This document shows, in pieces, positions 29,000 through 38,106 of a DNA stretch of 64,000 nt. The notes beneath the pieces were generated by a model. The model saw only the letters and a list, made by a program, of their open reading frames with translations. It had not been told where the DNA came from and did not search any database. The stretch is from Vibrio tapetis subsp. tapetis (GTDB lineage: Bacteria; Pseudomonadota; Gammaproteobacteria; Enterobacterales; Vibrionaceae). A program made the translations under genes and the position numbers. Each line of letters starts with the position of its first letter. Position 1 is the first letter of the stretch. Location: assembly GCF_900233005.1 (NCBI RefSeq), contig NZ_LT960612.1, positions 1,240,001 to 1,304,000 of the forward strand, given 5' to 3'.

Positions 29000-30238
29000 A
29001 TGAATATTAAAGCAATCAACTTGTCTGCAATAGCGGCGATGGTCGTAACACTTACCGCACTGCCAGCTTGCGCGAAACAAGAAGATAAGAACGTTGAAAT
29101 CAATGCTAAAGAAGTGGCTGAAGCACTAGCGCCGATAGAGTTAAACGGTGTGTTTTACCCAGCACTCGCTCCTTTAGGTGATGTACCGACGCCAGCAGAT
29201 AACCCGACTACGCCTGAAAAAGTGGCGTTAGGTAAGCAGTTATTCTTTGATGGCCGACTAGGAGGAGATACGTCAACACCTTGCAGTGCTTGTCACAACC
29301 CTGCATTGGGTTGGGATTTTCCTGCGGATCTTTCGCTAGGTTACCCGGGAACGGTTCACTGGCGAAATAGCCAGACCATTATCAATTCAGCCTATTACCA
29401 AAAACTGTTCTGGGCAGGTTCCTCTAAATCTTTAGAAGGTCAGGCAAAAAGCGCTGCAAAAGGAGGAGTTGCGGGTAATGGTGAAGATGATTTGATGGAA
29501 GCTCGTTTGGCCTTGGTACCTGAATATGTCGAGCAGTTTAATTCGATATTTGGAGATAACTATCCAAAAGTGAGCAATGCATGGAAAGCCATAGCGGCGT
29601 TTGAACGAACCTTAGTGCAAAAGGATACGCCATTAGATAAGTATTTGTTGGGAGATAAAACTGCGTTAACCGAGCAACAGTTAAAAGGTAAGACTCTATT
29701 TGAAGGTAAGGCGAATTGTATTGCTTGTCACAATGGAGCATTAGCGTCAGATCAGAAAAACTACAACGTAGGAGTACCAACAAATTTACGTTGGGAGAAT
29801 GATCCACTTGCTCAAATTACGTTTCGTTATGAGCTGTACGCAAAAGGTTCAAACGAGAAAATGTACAGAGCCACCAAAGCCGATCTTGGCGTGTATTTCC
29901 GTGGTAAACGTAAAGAGATGAAAGGTAAGTTCCGCACGCCAAGTATTCGTTACACCAAATATACCGCTCCTTACATGCATAACGGAACCATCGCAACACT
30001 GGCCGACGTGGTGGACTTCTATGACCGTGGTGGTGTAGCCAAAGATGGGCGAACAACAGGCTTCCCACAGACGAAAAGCCCGATGGTTAAGCCGCTAGGG
30101 TTAACCGCTGATGAGAAAGCCAATTTGCTTGCTTTCTTAGATGCGTTTACGGGCGAAAAAATGATGATGGATTATCCAAAAATACCAGAGTACCAACGCC
30201 TATTTAGTGAAGAAGAGCTTGCGGAGGTGAAAAAATGA
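29000..30238 (+). CDS. idrP2: Di-haem cytochrome c peroxidase-like lipoprotein (IdrP-type)
   Basis: A protein of 412 aa from the ATG at 29000, ten bases after the previous stop and behind a strong AAGGAGG. The signal ends in LPAC (Cys24), a lipobox, so this copy is probably membrane-anchored, unlike its neighbour. Haem sites are CSACH near residue 95 and CIACH near 240. It is related to but clearly diverged from the upstream copy, with extra segments (YPGTVHWRNSQT, RGKRKEMKGKFRTPSIRYT). It is predicted to be a peroxidase working beside the molybdoenzyme. Its stop overlaps the Rieske gene start (ATGA). Confidence 0.85.
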   Translation: MNIKAINLSAIAAMVVTLTALPACAKQEDKNVEINAKEVAEALAPIELNGVFYPALAPLGDVPTPADNPTTPEKVALGKQLFFDGRLGGDTSTPCSACHNPALGWDFPADLSLGYPGTVHWRNSQTIINSAYYQKLFWAGSSKSLEGQAKSAAKGGVAGNGEDDLMEARLALVPEYVEQFNSIFGDNYPKVSNAWKAIAAFERTLVQKDTPLDKYLLGDKTALTEQQLKGKTLFEGKANCIACHNGALASDQKNYNVGVPTNLRWENDPLAQITFRYELYAKGSNEKMYRATKADLGVYFRGKRKEMKGKFRTPSIRYTKYTAPYMHNGTIATLADVVDFYDRGGVAKDGRTTGFPQTKSPMVKPLGLTADEKANLLAFLDAFTGEKMMMDYPKIPEYQRLFSEEELAEVKK

Positions 30239-30855
30239 TTGTCGATAATAATAAGCGCCAGCCTGAACAGTCAAAAAGTGACAAAAAAGAAAGCGCTCAG
30301 GAACATCGTAAATGCATGATGTCGCGTCGTAATTTCTTGATGTACTCAGGTGCAACGGTTGGGGCGGCGAGCGTAATGTCAGTAACCCTATTTCCTGGTA
30401 CCGCGCAAGCCAAACAAACTCAAGCTCGAGTTGTGGGCTATCCGCGCAAGCTTCTTGGTAAGTTGAGTGAATTAAAACTCAATGATCCGCTTTATTTTAA
30501 CTACCCAGATGATGGGCCAAATTCACAAGGTTTGCTGGTAAGAATGGGTGTTCCAGCTGGAGGTGGTTTGGGGCCAAAACAAGATGTAGTTGGATTTTCC
30601 TTGATGTGTACGCATCAAGGCGGACCATTAAATGGCCAATATAAGGTGGTCGATGAGCATCGTGTGTTGGGGCAATGTCCATTCCATTTGTCGACGTTTG
30701 ATATGCGCCGCCACGGTATTATTGTCTCAGGTCAGGCGTATGAAAGCTTACCACAAGTGTTGCTTGAATTGGATGGCGACGAGATCTACGCGGTGGGCAT
30801 TATGGGCTTACTATTTGGTCGAACCGATAACGTGATCGCGATGCAGGAGGCATAA
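30235..30855 (+). CDS. idrB: Tat-exported Rieske [2Fe-2S] subunit (IdrB/AioB-like)
   Basis: A protein of 206 aa. A twin-arginine motif SRRNFLM at residues 30-36 precedes a hydrophobic stretch ending in AQAKQ, so it is exported folded by Tat. Rieske cluster ligands are CTH (about residue 125) and CPFH (about 148). The extra Cys pair that forms a disulphide in many Rieske proteins is missing (CTHQGG, CPFH). In the arsenite oxidase family the small subunit's Tat signal carries the large subunit along, and the large subunit here indeed lacks a signal. Good GGAGG site; 4-bp overlap upstream, 2-bp gap downstream. Confidence 0.92.
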   Translation: MIVDNNKRQPEQSKSDKKESAQEHRKCMMSRRNFLMYSGATVGAASVMSVTLFPGTAQAKQTQARVVGYPRKLLGKLSELKLNDPLYFNYPDDGPNSQGLLVRMGVPAGGGLGPKQDVVGFSLMCTHQGGPLNGQYKVVDEHRVLGQCPFHLSTFDMRRHGIIVSGQAYESLPQVLLELDGDEIYAVGIMGLLFGRTDNVIAMQEA

Positions 30856-30857
30856 TC

Positions 30858-33554
30858 ATGACAACCAATTTCTATATTCCCGAAGATAATGCGCCATTGC
30901 CGCCAACTAATGCAGAGATGATCACCACAGCTTGTGACTACTGTATTGTTGCATGTGGTTATAAGGTCTATCGTTGGCCACTTGAGCAGGCTAATGGTGG
31001 CATGAAAGCACATGAGAATGCCTTTGGAATTAATTTCCCCAGTGCACCTTTACAAGCGTGGGTCGCACCATCACAACATAACGTGATCATGCATAAAGGC
31101 AAGCCTCATAATGTCATCGTTGTGCCAGACAAAGATGCAAAATCGGTCAACAAAATGGGCGATTCATCCATGCGTGGTGGCTTGCTTGCTCAGAAACTCT
31201 ATAACCCATCAAAAGGAACGCGTGACCGTTTAACACAGCCATTGGTTCGTATTGGTGGTAGTTTACAACCGGTGCCGTGGGACTTCGCATTAGATATTGC
31301 AGCGGAGGTGGGGCGTCATGTTATTGATACTCATGGTACCAACGCATATGGCGTAAAAACGTATTCTTATCAATATATTGAAAATACCTATGCCATTACG
31401 AAGTACGCGCTTCGTCATGTTAATACAGCTAACTTCTCATTTCATGATACGCCATCCGATGTGACGTCAACACCAGGATTTAGAGACGCAGGTTTTGATA
31501 ATTTTGGCCCGAGTTACGATGATTGGGGGGCGGCCGATACGTTAATGATTTGTGGTACAGATCCGTATGAAACCAAAACTATTATTTTCACTCAATACAT
31601 TATGCCAGCAGTTCAACGTGGGATGAAGACCGTCATGTTGAACCCTCGTGAAACTGCGGGTATAGCTTGGTTAAAGAAACAGGGAGGTTTACATATCGAT
31701 CTCAATCCGGGATCAGATAACTTAGTCGTTGGGGCGATCATCCGAGTTATTTTGGAAAACGGATGGGAAGACAGCGAGTGGATTCAAAATTGGGTTAATA
31801 ACAAATGGGAATCTAGCTCTGGCTTTGGTCAAGGAACACGTAACACACCTTGGCAGTGGCGTACAACGTGGGGCAAGTTCCAAACAGACGGTTTTGAAGG
31901 CTATAAAAAATGGAACATGGAGCAAAAAGAGTACGCTCCAGACTACGCAGCAAAACTTGCCGGTATTGATGTAAAGAAAATCTATCAAGCTGCAGAAATG
32001 TTAGCGAAACCAGTGGATGGTAAACGACCTAAAACGTCGATAGGTATTGAAAAAGGCTTCTATTGGTCGAATAACACCGGTAACACTAATGCCATTTCGT
32101 CACTTGCAACCATTGTTGGGGCGGGTGGCCGAGAAGGGCAGGTTGTCGGACGTTTTGGGGGGCACCAGCGTGGGGGCCAATCTGGTGGTAAATTACCTCG
32201 AAATAAATCGCCAGAGAAAGTGCCTGGCCGCCGTCGTAGAGCAATAGATACTGACCGCTACCTGTACTCCGGTCACACACGAATGGCTCATGTTATCGGT
32301 ACTACGTGGATTCAAGCTATGTGTGGTAGTCAAGGTTTACAGAAGAAATTCTGGGAGCTAGTAACGGCAAACCCACACCAAGTGTATAGCTACGATAAGC
32401 AAGATATTATCAATACGCTTAAAAAACGGGCCGATTCTGGTGGCATGGTGGTCATCAATCAAGACATCTATTTACGAGATCCAATCGGAGCAAAATTTGC
32501 TGATATTGTCTTCCCGGCGGCAACATGGGGGGAAGTGGATTTCATGCGAGCCAATGGTGAGCGTCGATTGCGTCTGTACCAAAAATTTGCCGATGCTCCA
32601 GGGCATGCACAACCGGATTGGTGGATCATTTCCCAACTGGCTAAGCGTATGGGGTACGACGGATTTGATTGGCAAAATTCTAATGAAGTCGCAGAAGAGG
32701 CTTCGCGTTTTAGCCGTGGTAGTCGTAAAGACTTCAATATGATCAAAGTAGCCGCTCATGCCGAGGGTAAAACTTTACATGAAAAACTGCGTGAATATGG
32801 GACAGAAGGGATTCAAGGCCCCGTTTTCTACAACTATGATACTAAGCAACTTGTCGGCACTAAGCGTCTACATGACACGGAAATGACGTTAGAAACGTTG
32901 GCTGAAAAAGGACTTACAGATGGACCGCAAGGGGCGAATGTACTTAAGAAGCAATTGACTGCGTTTAACAGCCAAACGGGTAAGGTCAATATTCAGAAGC
33001 ACCCATGGGATTTGTTCAGTGATTTCTATGAGTGGCTGCAGCCAAAAGATGACGAACTTTGGTTCTCTAATGGTCGTATCAATGAAATCTGGCAATCAGG
33101 TTTTGATGATGTTGAGCGTAGAGCTTATGTAATCCAACGTTGGCCTGAGAATTGGGTAGAAATTAACCCAGAAGATGCTAAAAAACGCGGCATTGAATCG
33201 GGTGATCAAGTCATGATGTATTCAGATCGAGTCGCGAACTTTAAAGACACGATTTTGGGTATTCACGGAGATGATTTTCAGTTCAGTAAGTTAATGGAAA
33301 ACGGCCATATCAAGTTGGATAAAGCGGCGGTGACTGCAGTTGCCATTGTGACACCGGCGGTTAAAAAGGGTGCGTTATACGCAAATATGATTGATATGCG
33401 TCAGCCATCTAATGCTTTGACGACAAGGGTTGTCGATCAAATTAGTGGAAACTACAACTACAAAATGGGCGTTGCTAACATTAAGAAAATTGGAGAATCA
33501 AAATATAAGAACGAGTTTAGAGCGTTCTCATTTGCTCCGAGAAATATCGTTTAA
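30858..33554 (+). CDS. idrA: Molybdopterin oxidoreductase, iodate reductase-like large subunit (AioA relative)
   Basis: A catalytic subunit of 898 aa in the DMSO reductase superfamily, AioA/IdrA branch. The N-terminal CDYCIVACGY (Cys26, Cys29, Cys33) fits the [3Fe-4S] site of this branch, with no fourth Cys seen in the LYNPSKGTRDRL region. No signal peptide: export with the Rieske partner. Arg and His equivalents of the arsenite pocket are retained in GRFGGHQRGG, but from remembered AioA sequence the other pocket residues (His195, Glu203) align with Pro and Asn in STPGFRDAGFDNFGP. Together with two adjacent di-haem peroxidases this favours iodate reduction (iodate to iodide) over arsenite oxidation. 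Substrate unproven. Confidence 0.88.
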   Translation: MTTNFYIPEDNAPLPPTNAEMITTACDYCIVACGYKVYRWPLEQANGGMKAHENAFGINFPSAPLQAWVAPSQHNVIMHKGKPHNVIVVPDKDAKSVNKMGDSSMRGGLLAQKLYNPSKGTRDRLTQPLVRIGGSLQPVPWDFALDIAAEVGRHVIDTHGTNAYGVKTYSYQYIENTYAITKYALRHVNTANFSFHDTPSDVTSTPGFRDAGFDNFGPSYDDWGAADTLMICGTDPYETKTIIFTQYIMPAVQRGMKTVMLNPRETAGIAWLKKQGGLHIDLNPGSDNLVVGAIIRVILENGWEDSEWIQNWVNNKWESSSGFGQGTRNTPWQWRTTWGKFQTDGFEGYKKWNMEQKEYAPDYAAKLAGIDVKKIYQAAEMLAKPVDGKRPKTSIGIEKGFYWSNNTGNTNAISSLATIVGAGGREGQVVGRFGGHQRGGQSGGKLPRNKSPEKVPGRRRRAIDTDRYLYSGHTRMAHVIGTTWIQAMCGSQGLQKKFWELVTANPHQVYSYDKQDIINTLKKRADSGGMVVINQDIYLRDPIGAKFADIVFPAATWGEVDFMRANGERRLRLYQKFADAPGHAQPDWWIISQLAKRMGYDGFDWQNSNEVAEEASRFSRGSRKDFNMIKVAAHAEGKTLHEKLREYGTEGIQGPVFYNYDTKQLVGTKRLHDTEMTLETLAEKGLTDGPQGANVLKKQLTAFNSQTGKVNIQKHPWDLFSDFYEWLQPKDDELWFSNGRINEIWQSGFDDVERRAYVIQRWPENWVEINPEDAKKRGIESGDQVMMYSDRVANFKDTILGIHGDDFQFSKLMENGHIKLDKAAVTAVAIVTPAVKKGALYANMIDMRQPSNALTTRVVDQISGNYNYKMGVANIKKIGESKYKNEFRAFSFAPRNIV

Positions 33555-33563
33555 CTCGGGTTG

Positions 33564-33590
33564 TGGAGCCTTTATTGGCTCCATTTTTTA
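33564..33590 (+). terminator. Terminator after the large subunit gene
   Basis: TGGAGCC-TTTATT-GGCTCCA followed by TTTTTTA, 10 bp after the stop. It may be partial, with read-through into the cytochrome c gene. Confidence 0.88.
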
Positions 33591-33639
33591 TGCCTGATAA
33601 ACAAAAGAACGAGTAAAACTGACGAATAAAGGAGTTGAG

Positions 33640-33948
33640 ATGAATAAAAATCTTTGGGTATTAGCGGTATCAGCGTTGAGTGTCTTTGGTGCAAGTTCGG
33701 TATTAGCTGCCGATGTGGCCGCAGGAAAAGCAAAAACCATGACGTGTGTAGCTTGTCATGGCGCTAATGGTGTGTCCATGGTGGATTTGTACCCGAACTT
33801 AGCAGGGCAAAAGGCTGCGTATTTAGTTAAGCAGATGAAAGCGTTTAAAGACGGAGATAGAAAAGATCCAACCATGGGCGCGATGGTTATGCCATTGTCG
33901 CCACAAGATATGGAAAACATTGCAGCGTATTACGCCAGTTTGAAATAG
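33640..33948 (+). CDS. Small periplasmic cytochrome c (c553/c4-like)
   Basis: A mono-haem cytochrome of 102 aa with a signal peptide (KNLWVLAVSALSVFGASSVLA), a single CVACH site at residues 36-40 and candidate axial Met residues in MGAMVMPLSP. The GANGVS and YPNLAGQKAAYLVKQMKAF segments are typical of class I cytochromes c4/c553. It likely carries electrons from the quinol-oxidising chain to the Rieske subunit, or back, for the adjacent oxidoreductase. It is preceded by a terminator but has a good AAGGAG site. Confidence 0.9.
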   Translation: MNKNLWVLAVSALSVFGASSVLAADVAAGKAKTMTCVACHGANGVSMVDLYPNLAGQKAAYLVKQMKAFKDGDRKDPTMGAMVMPLSPQDMENIAAYYASLK

Positions 33949-33984
33949 CGTATTAACAGTAAAATTTACCCTCCCTCGGGGTAT

Positions 33985-34011
33985 GGCAGCTCACTGAGAG
34001 CTGCCTTTTTT
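33985..34011 (+). terminator. Terminator after the cytochrome c gene (intron target)
   Basis: GGCAGCTC-ACTGA-GAGCTGCC (33985-34005) followed by a run of T. The group II intron begins directly behind the T-run, as class C introns do. Confidence 0.92.
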
Positions 34012-34752
34012 GTTTGCCCAGCGAAGCTGGCAAACCCATTAGGCTGAAAGAAGCCTAAATCACCCTGATTGAGGGGAAGATAATCCGAATCGCAAGGGCG
34101 TTGCTGGCCAACGGCAGGGTTTGAAGGAAGCGATAGGAAGTTAACACGTACACAACGAAAGTGAACCTGATTCGGCAATTTAGGTGGGTAAGCGTGCAAA
34201 ATAGCGTGAAGCCCGATACTCAATCAGACCTAGATTGTGCTTGAGGGTGGCATTGTTAACAGGGAGCCAGTGCAGTAACTGGGGAAGCCTGACATCACAT
34301 CCGAGCAAACGTCGGAAGCATAAACTCAAGGCGAGAGCCAAGATCTATGTTGGTGCGAGGTGGCAGATGAATCCGTAGTAGTGAGTAAAGCTCGGCCGGT
34401 GAAGCCCAGTAATGGTGTGGAGGATAAAACTGAGCTGACCATCAGTAACACGTCTGATGGGACAACATTTTGCCAAAAGCAATCTGGTGTTGCGAAGGGA
34501 TGAAGTACATTTTAAGTCTGTGATGAGCAGATGTTTTTTTTTTTCAGTGGTATACAAGTTGATTAGCTATCGAGGTATTCCGTCTCGGTCTTTGTGAAAG
34601 CAAAGCACTGAAGCGAGAAACCGTACAAGGGAGTAACTCTGACTCACTCTAGTAAATTGCCATTGAGCTAGAAGGCTAGAGAGTGGAGTGAAATACACCA
34701 ACACTGTGAGAGAGCATTTGTCCCCACACGGCACACAATCTAAAGGAAAAAG

Positions 34753-36036
34753 TTGAGAGTTTACTACAGTTTATATGGTCACTTGCTCCACAAAGAGCGA
34801 CTCTATAAAGGATTTAAAAAAGTGTGGAAAGCGAAAGGCGCGGCCGGAATAGATAGGCAGAGCCTAAGCGATTACGCCCAAAATCTGAGTGATAACCTAG
34901 ATCAACTTCTTCTGGAACTCAAAACCAAGCGATACACCCCTCAACCCGTCAGACGGGTAGAAATACCGAAAGATGATGGTGGGGTGCGATTACTTGGGAT
35001 CCCAACAGTACGGGATAGAGTTGTCCAACAAGCTCTAAATGATCTATTAACCCCAATCTTCGAAGAGCAGTTTCACCCATCCAGCTTTGGGTATAGACTG
35101 AATCGAAGTTGTCACGATGCTATAAACAAAGCGACGATGTTCATCCGTCGATACGGAATGCAACACGTCGTAGATATGGACTTATCGAAGTGCTTCGATA
35201 AGCTCGATCATGAGCTTATTCTAAAAAGCATTAAGAAACGAGTCACAGACAGTAGCGTACTGGAGCTCATCAAACAGTTCCTGAAAAGTGGCGTAATGGT
35301 TGATGGAGAGTGGCAGCATACCGAGATAGGTAGTCCGCAAGGTGGAGTAATAAGCCCACTGATAGCGAACATCTATCTGGATGCGTTTGATCAAGAGATG
35401 CGAAAGCGAGGACATCGAATAGTCCGTTATGCCGACGACATACTGATCTTCTGTCGCAGCCGTAAAGGTGCAGAAAATGCGCAAGTACAGGCAACGAAGG
35501 TCCTGGAAAAACAGCTCAAGTTAACGGTGAACGAAACCAAATCACACATAGCGCACAGCGGCGAAGGTGTGAAATTCCTTGGAATAGAAATCGGTAGCCA
35601 TTATAGCCGTATTCAGCCAAAGAAAATGTCGACGTTCAAAGGAAAGTTGAAGCGAGTGACAAGACGCAATGGCGGTAAGCCATTGTTAGAAGTCATTAAA
35701 CAACTGAATCCACTTCTGAGAGGGTTCAGCCAGTACTTTCGAATAGCGAATGCCAACAGGGAGTTTAAGAAACTGGCCGCGTGGTTAAGGCGAAGACTTC
35801 GCAGCGTCCAATTACGATTATGGAAAAAACCGACCCGACTCCACCGCAGGCTAAGACAGCTAGGTTACGAAGGGTCATTCAGGTATATCTGTATGGATAG
35901 TTGGAGAAATGCTGCGAGTCCATTAGCCAGTTACTCGATGCCAAATCAATGGTTTAACGACCTTGGATTAGTGAATCTTGAACACGTTAGGACAGGATAT
36001 GTGTTCAGCCATTATGCTGAATGGAAATGTGCATGA
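34753..36036 (+). CDS. ltrA: Group II intron reverse transcriptase/maturase
   Basis: A protein of 427 aa encoded in intron domain IV. It starts at TTG (34753) behind AAAGGAAAAA; the N-terminus MRVYYSLYGHLL matches this family. Reverse transcriptase blocks are intact: VRLLGIPTVRDRVVQQAL, the FGYR block, DMDLSKCFDKLDH, GSPQGGVISPLIANIYLD and the catalytic YADDILI. A maturase domain X follows (about 290-370), basic and with a GFSQYFRIAN segment. There is no HNH endonuclease domain, as expected for class C. The reading frame is uninterrupted, so the intron may still be mobile. Confidence 0.95.
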   Translation: MRVYYSLYGHLLHKERLYKGFKKVWKAKGAAGIDRQSLSDYAQNLSDNLDQLLLELKTKRYTPQPVRRVEIPKDDGGVRLLGIPTVRDRVVQQALNDLLTPIFEEQFHPSSFGYRLNRSCHDAINKATMFIRRYGMQHVVDMDLSKCFDKLDHELILKSIKKRVTDSSVLELIKQFLKSGVMVDGEWQHTEIGSPQGGVISPLIANIYLDAFDQEMRKRGHRIVRYADDILIFCRSRKGAENAQVQATKVLEKQLKLTVNETKSHIAHSGEGVKFLGIEIGSHYSRIQPKKMSTFKGKLKRVTRRNGGKPLLEVIKQLNPLLRGFSQYFRIANANREFKKLAAWLRRRLRSVQLRLWKKPTRLHRRLRQLGYEGSFRYICMDSWRNAASPLASYSMPNQWFNDLGLVNLEHVRTGYVFSHYAEWKCA

Positions 36037-36105
36037 GCCGTATACGAGGTCCGTACGTACGGTTCTGTGAGAGGGATGAGGCGGAGACGCCTCACCCTAC
36101 TCGAT
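36035..36105 (+). ncRNA. Group II intron domains V and VI
   Basis: Domain V: arms GAGCCGTA (36035-36042) and TACGGTTC (36058-36065). Domain VI: TGAGGCG-GAGA-CGCCTCA (36077-36094), followed by the 3' end CCCTACTCGAT. Domain V starts inside the maturase stop codon. Confidence 0.85.
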
Positions 36106-36109
36106 GATT

Positions 36110-36757
36110 CTATTTTTTGAAATGTGTAGGCGTCAATGGAAGGGTGATTTTCATTTCTTTAGACGGTTCTTCGGCCATTGCTTGTTGTTCACCATGAACC
36201 CAATACGTAACCTCTACTGAGTTCGTTACATCAAAAGGTTCGTAGGGTATGACGGTTACATTCTTTAAGCGATCACCTAGGAAGAACGTATCGAGTTGTT
36301 GGATGCGTTGTTCATCTTGGTAGACCTCAAACAATCCAAGGTAGTGGAAAGTTCCTGAACCTTGGTTACTCACCGTATAAGGCGCAACATAAATCATGTT
36401 ATCTGTTGGTTCATGAAAATTGAGCATGGCCGTTTGGAAGAAGTCGTAAGCTAATTCACCACGCTCTGCGTCATGATTAAATTCCCCAACCGCCCGACGA
36501 TTCGTGCCACTGCCGACAAAGTGTGTTAACGCCACCGTTAGATTGCTGTCTGGGAGAATGAGCTTGAGAGGTTTGCCGTTTTTATATGAGAAAAGGTTGA
36601 GCATTACTTCATCAGGTTTAATGGTTATCCAGCCCTGTTTTTGGCCGATTTCTTCGTCCGTCATACTAAAGCGGTAGACTCCTGCAATAATCACAATGGC
36701 GAGTAATACAATCGGAATCAGTAAGATCAATGGAATGGGTAAGCGGCGCTTAGACAT
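36110..36757 (-). CDS. Membrane-anchored protein of unknown function
   Basis: A protein of 215 aa with one N-terminal membrane helix (about residues 7-28, uncleaved) and a C-terminal periplasmic domain of beta character (about 35-205, with FFQTAMLNFHEPTDNMIYVAPYTVSNQGSG). No catalytic motif or Cys pair is visible. I do not recognise the family. Its stop codon lies only about 5 bp from the presumed intron end, so the intron may have displaced its original downstream sequence. Confidence 0.7.
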   Translation of the reverse strand: MSKRRLPIPLILLIPIVLLAIVIIAGVYRFSMTDEEIGQKQGWITIKPDEVMLNLFSYKNGKPLKLILPDSNLTVALTHFVGSGTNRRAVGEFNHDAERGELAYDFFQTAMLNFHEPTDNMIYVAPYTVSNQGSGTFHYLGLFEVYQDEQRIQQLDTFFLGDRLKNVTVIPYEPFDVTNSVEVTYWVHGEQQAMAEEPSKEMKITLPLTPTHFKK

Positions 36758-36927
36758 GAATTTCTCGGTAGCATTTAGGTTTGGCTAAAGTGTATCGAAG
36801 GCGCATTCATTTTAATAGCCGAATTGTGTCATTTTGTGTGACGCAAGCCTCTGCTTTATAGGGAATTACAAACGTACTTTGAATGAAAGAAGTGAGCATC
36901 CTTGCCACGTTAAACGATGAATGATTG

Positions 36928-37593
36928 TTAATTTCGGTTAATGGTAATGTCGGAAACATAACCATGCTCCGTGCTTGTTAGGGCGCTTTTTAGCATACTT
37001 GCTGCTTCGTCTGCCGTCATAAATTCAGAGCTATCCAAATCTTTACCGCTCGTCGACCAAAAGTCCGTTGCCATTCCGCCTGGGTAAACGGCGATTAACT
37101 TCATTGGGTAACCTTTAAGCTCTAGTCGCGTAGATTCGAGTAAGCCTTTCACTCCCCACTTGACCGCGCAATAGGTAGTTTCACCTGCCTTGGCCGACTG
37201 CGCAGCGGTAGACATCACAATGGCAACCGTGGTGTTACAGTGCTTGTATCTTGCGACGAGCTGCTTTAATAGGTACATGGTTGATATCAGGTTATTTTCC
37301 ACTAGGCGAGCCATGGCGTCAGGATCCTGATCTTCAAGCGGACCAAAGTAACCACTTCCCGCACAATGGATGACCAAAGACGGTGGAGAAGTGAACTGTT
37401 CGAATAGCTGCTCAACGTGCTGGTGGTTAGAAAGCGAAGCTGCAATGGTGTTGACATGCTCACCGCAATCAAGGGCAACATCATGTAGCCTTTGTTTATT
37501 ACGTCCCGTCAAAGTCATTGGGTGTTTTTCTTTACCGTAAAGTCGCCCAAGTGCTGCGCCTAAACCACTGCTTGCGCCAGTTATTAATATCAT
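36928..37593 (-). CDS. Short-chain dehydrogenase/reductase
   Basis: A Rossmann-fold oxidoreductase of 221 aa. The cofactor-binding motif is TGASSGLG at residues 5-12, followed by TGRN, which suggests NADP(H). The catalytic Tyr-Lys pair is YCAVK, with Ser in VMSTAAQSAK. The length is short for the family (typically about 250) and the substrate is unknown. It is monocistronic on the minus strand, 170 bp from the divergent DUF3820 gene. Confidence 0.9.
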   Translation of the reverse strand: MILITGASSGLGAALGRLYGKEKHPMTLTGRNKQRLHDVALDCGEHVNTIAASLSNHQHVEQLFEQFTSPPSLVIHCAGSGYFGPLEDQDPDAMARLVENNLISTMYLLKQLVARYKHCNTTVAIVMSTAAQSAKAGETTYCAVKWGVKGLLESTRLELKGYPMKLIAVYPGGMATDFWSTSGKDLDSSEFMTADEAASMLKSALTSTEHGYVSDITINRN

Positions 37594-37763
37594 TGTTGTG
37601 CCTTCACTGTATTAAGATCTTCGGAATCATAACGATGAAACACCCGAATGGATGTGACTTGTAAAACAAAAATAGCACGCCAAGTGAATTTCAAATCGGT
37701 GAGTACAAATTCTGTTTAAACCGATAAACTAACGGCAAATCCAATTAACGATTAAGAAATAAG

Positions 37764-37979
37764 ATGCTAGAACCAGAAAATATGATCAAATTGGCCAATA
37801 TGAAAATGCCCTTTGGAAAATATGCGGGACGTTGCTTGATAGATCTACCGGAAGAGTACCTATTGTGGTTCGATAAGAAAGGCTTCCCTAAAGGAGAGTT
37901 AGGTAAGTTATTACAACTTTGCTTAGCGTTGAAAGTGGAAGGTTTAGAAGAAGTCATCAGGCCGCTGAAGAGAATGTAA
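37764..37979 (+). CDS. DUF3820 family small protein
   Basis: A protein of 71 aa with the conserved core MPFGKYAGRCLIDLPEEYLLWFDKKGFPKGELGKLL, which is the DUF3820 signature. It is soluble, and the family has no established function; the fold has been compared to nucleic-acid-related small domains, but that is not firm. Weak ribosome site. It stands alone between the SDR gene and the peptidase gene. Confidence 0.85.
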   Translation: MLEPENMIKLANMKMPFGKYAGRCLIDLPEEYLLWFDKKGFPKGELGKLLQLCLALKVEGLEEVIRPLKRM

Positions 37980-38106
37980 ATTATATTTGCCATAACCTGT
38001 ACAAATCTAAGTAAACTTAATTTTATGAAATAGTGATAACAGCTTGAAAATATTAATGGTTATTATTACCGTATTGGCCATTAATTGTTAGTAGTAAGGG
38101 ATATCA

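Larger units (their letters stand above)
34012..36105 (+). mobile_element. Bacterial group II intron, probably class C
   Basis: About 2.1 kb. It starts around a GTTTG immediately after a terminator T-run and ends around CTACTCGAT, just before the stop of the convergent gene. The first 740 bp are structured and non-coding (domain I-IV RNA), then comes the maturase ORF, then domains V and VI. Insertion downstream of a Rho-independent terminator is the class C habit. The 5' end does not match the usual GTGYG exactly, so that boundary is approximate. No interruption of a gene is evident; the intron sits between the cytochrome c terminator and an unrelated gene. Confidence 0.85.

Noticed and set aside
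30235..33554. Plain arsenite oxidase aioBA
   Set aside because: The subunit types fit, but two adjacent di-haem peroxidases and the apparent loss of two arsenite-pocket residues favour the iodate reductase branch. No ars or aioXSR-type arsenic gene is nearby. It remains the main alternative.
34345..34557. Small ORF in the 5' part of the group II intron
   Set aside because: It lies in the structured RNA part of the intron and shows no protein motif.
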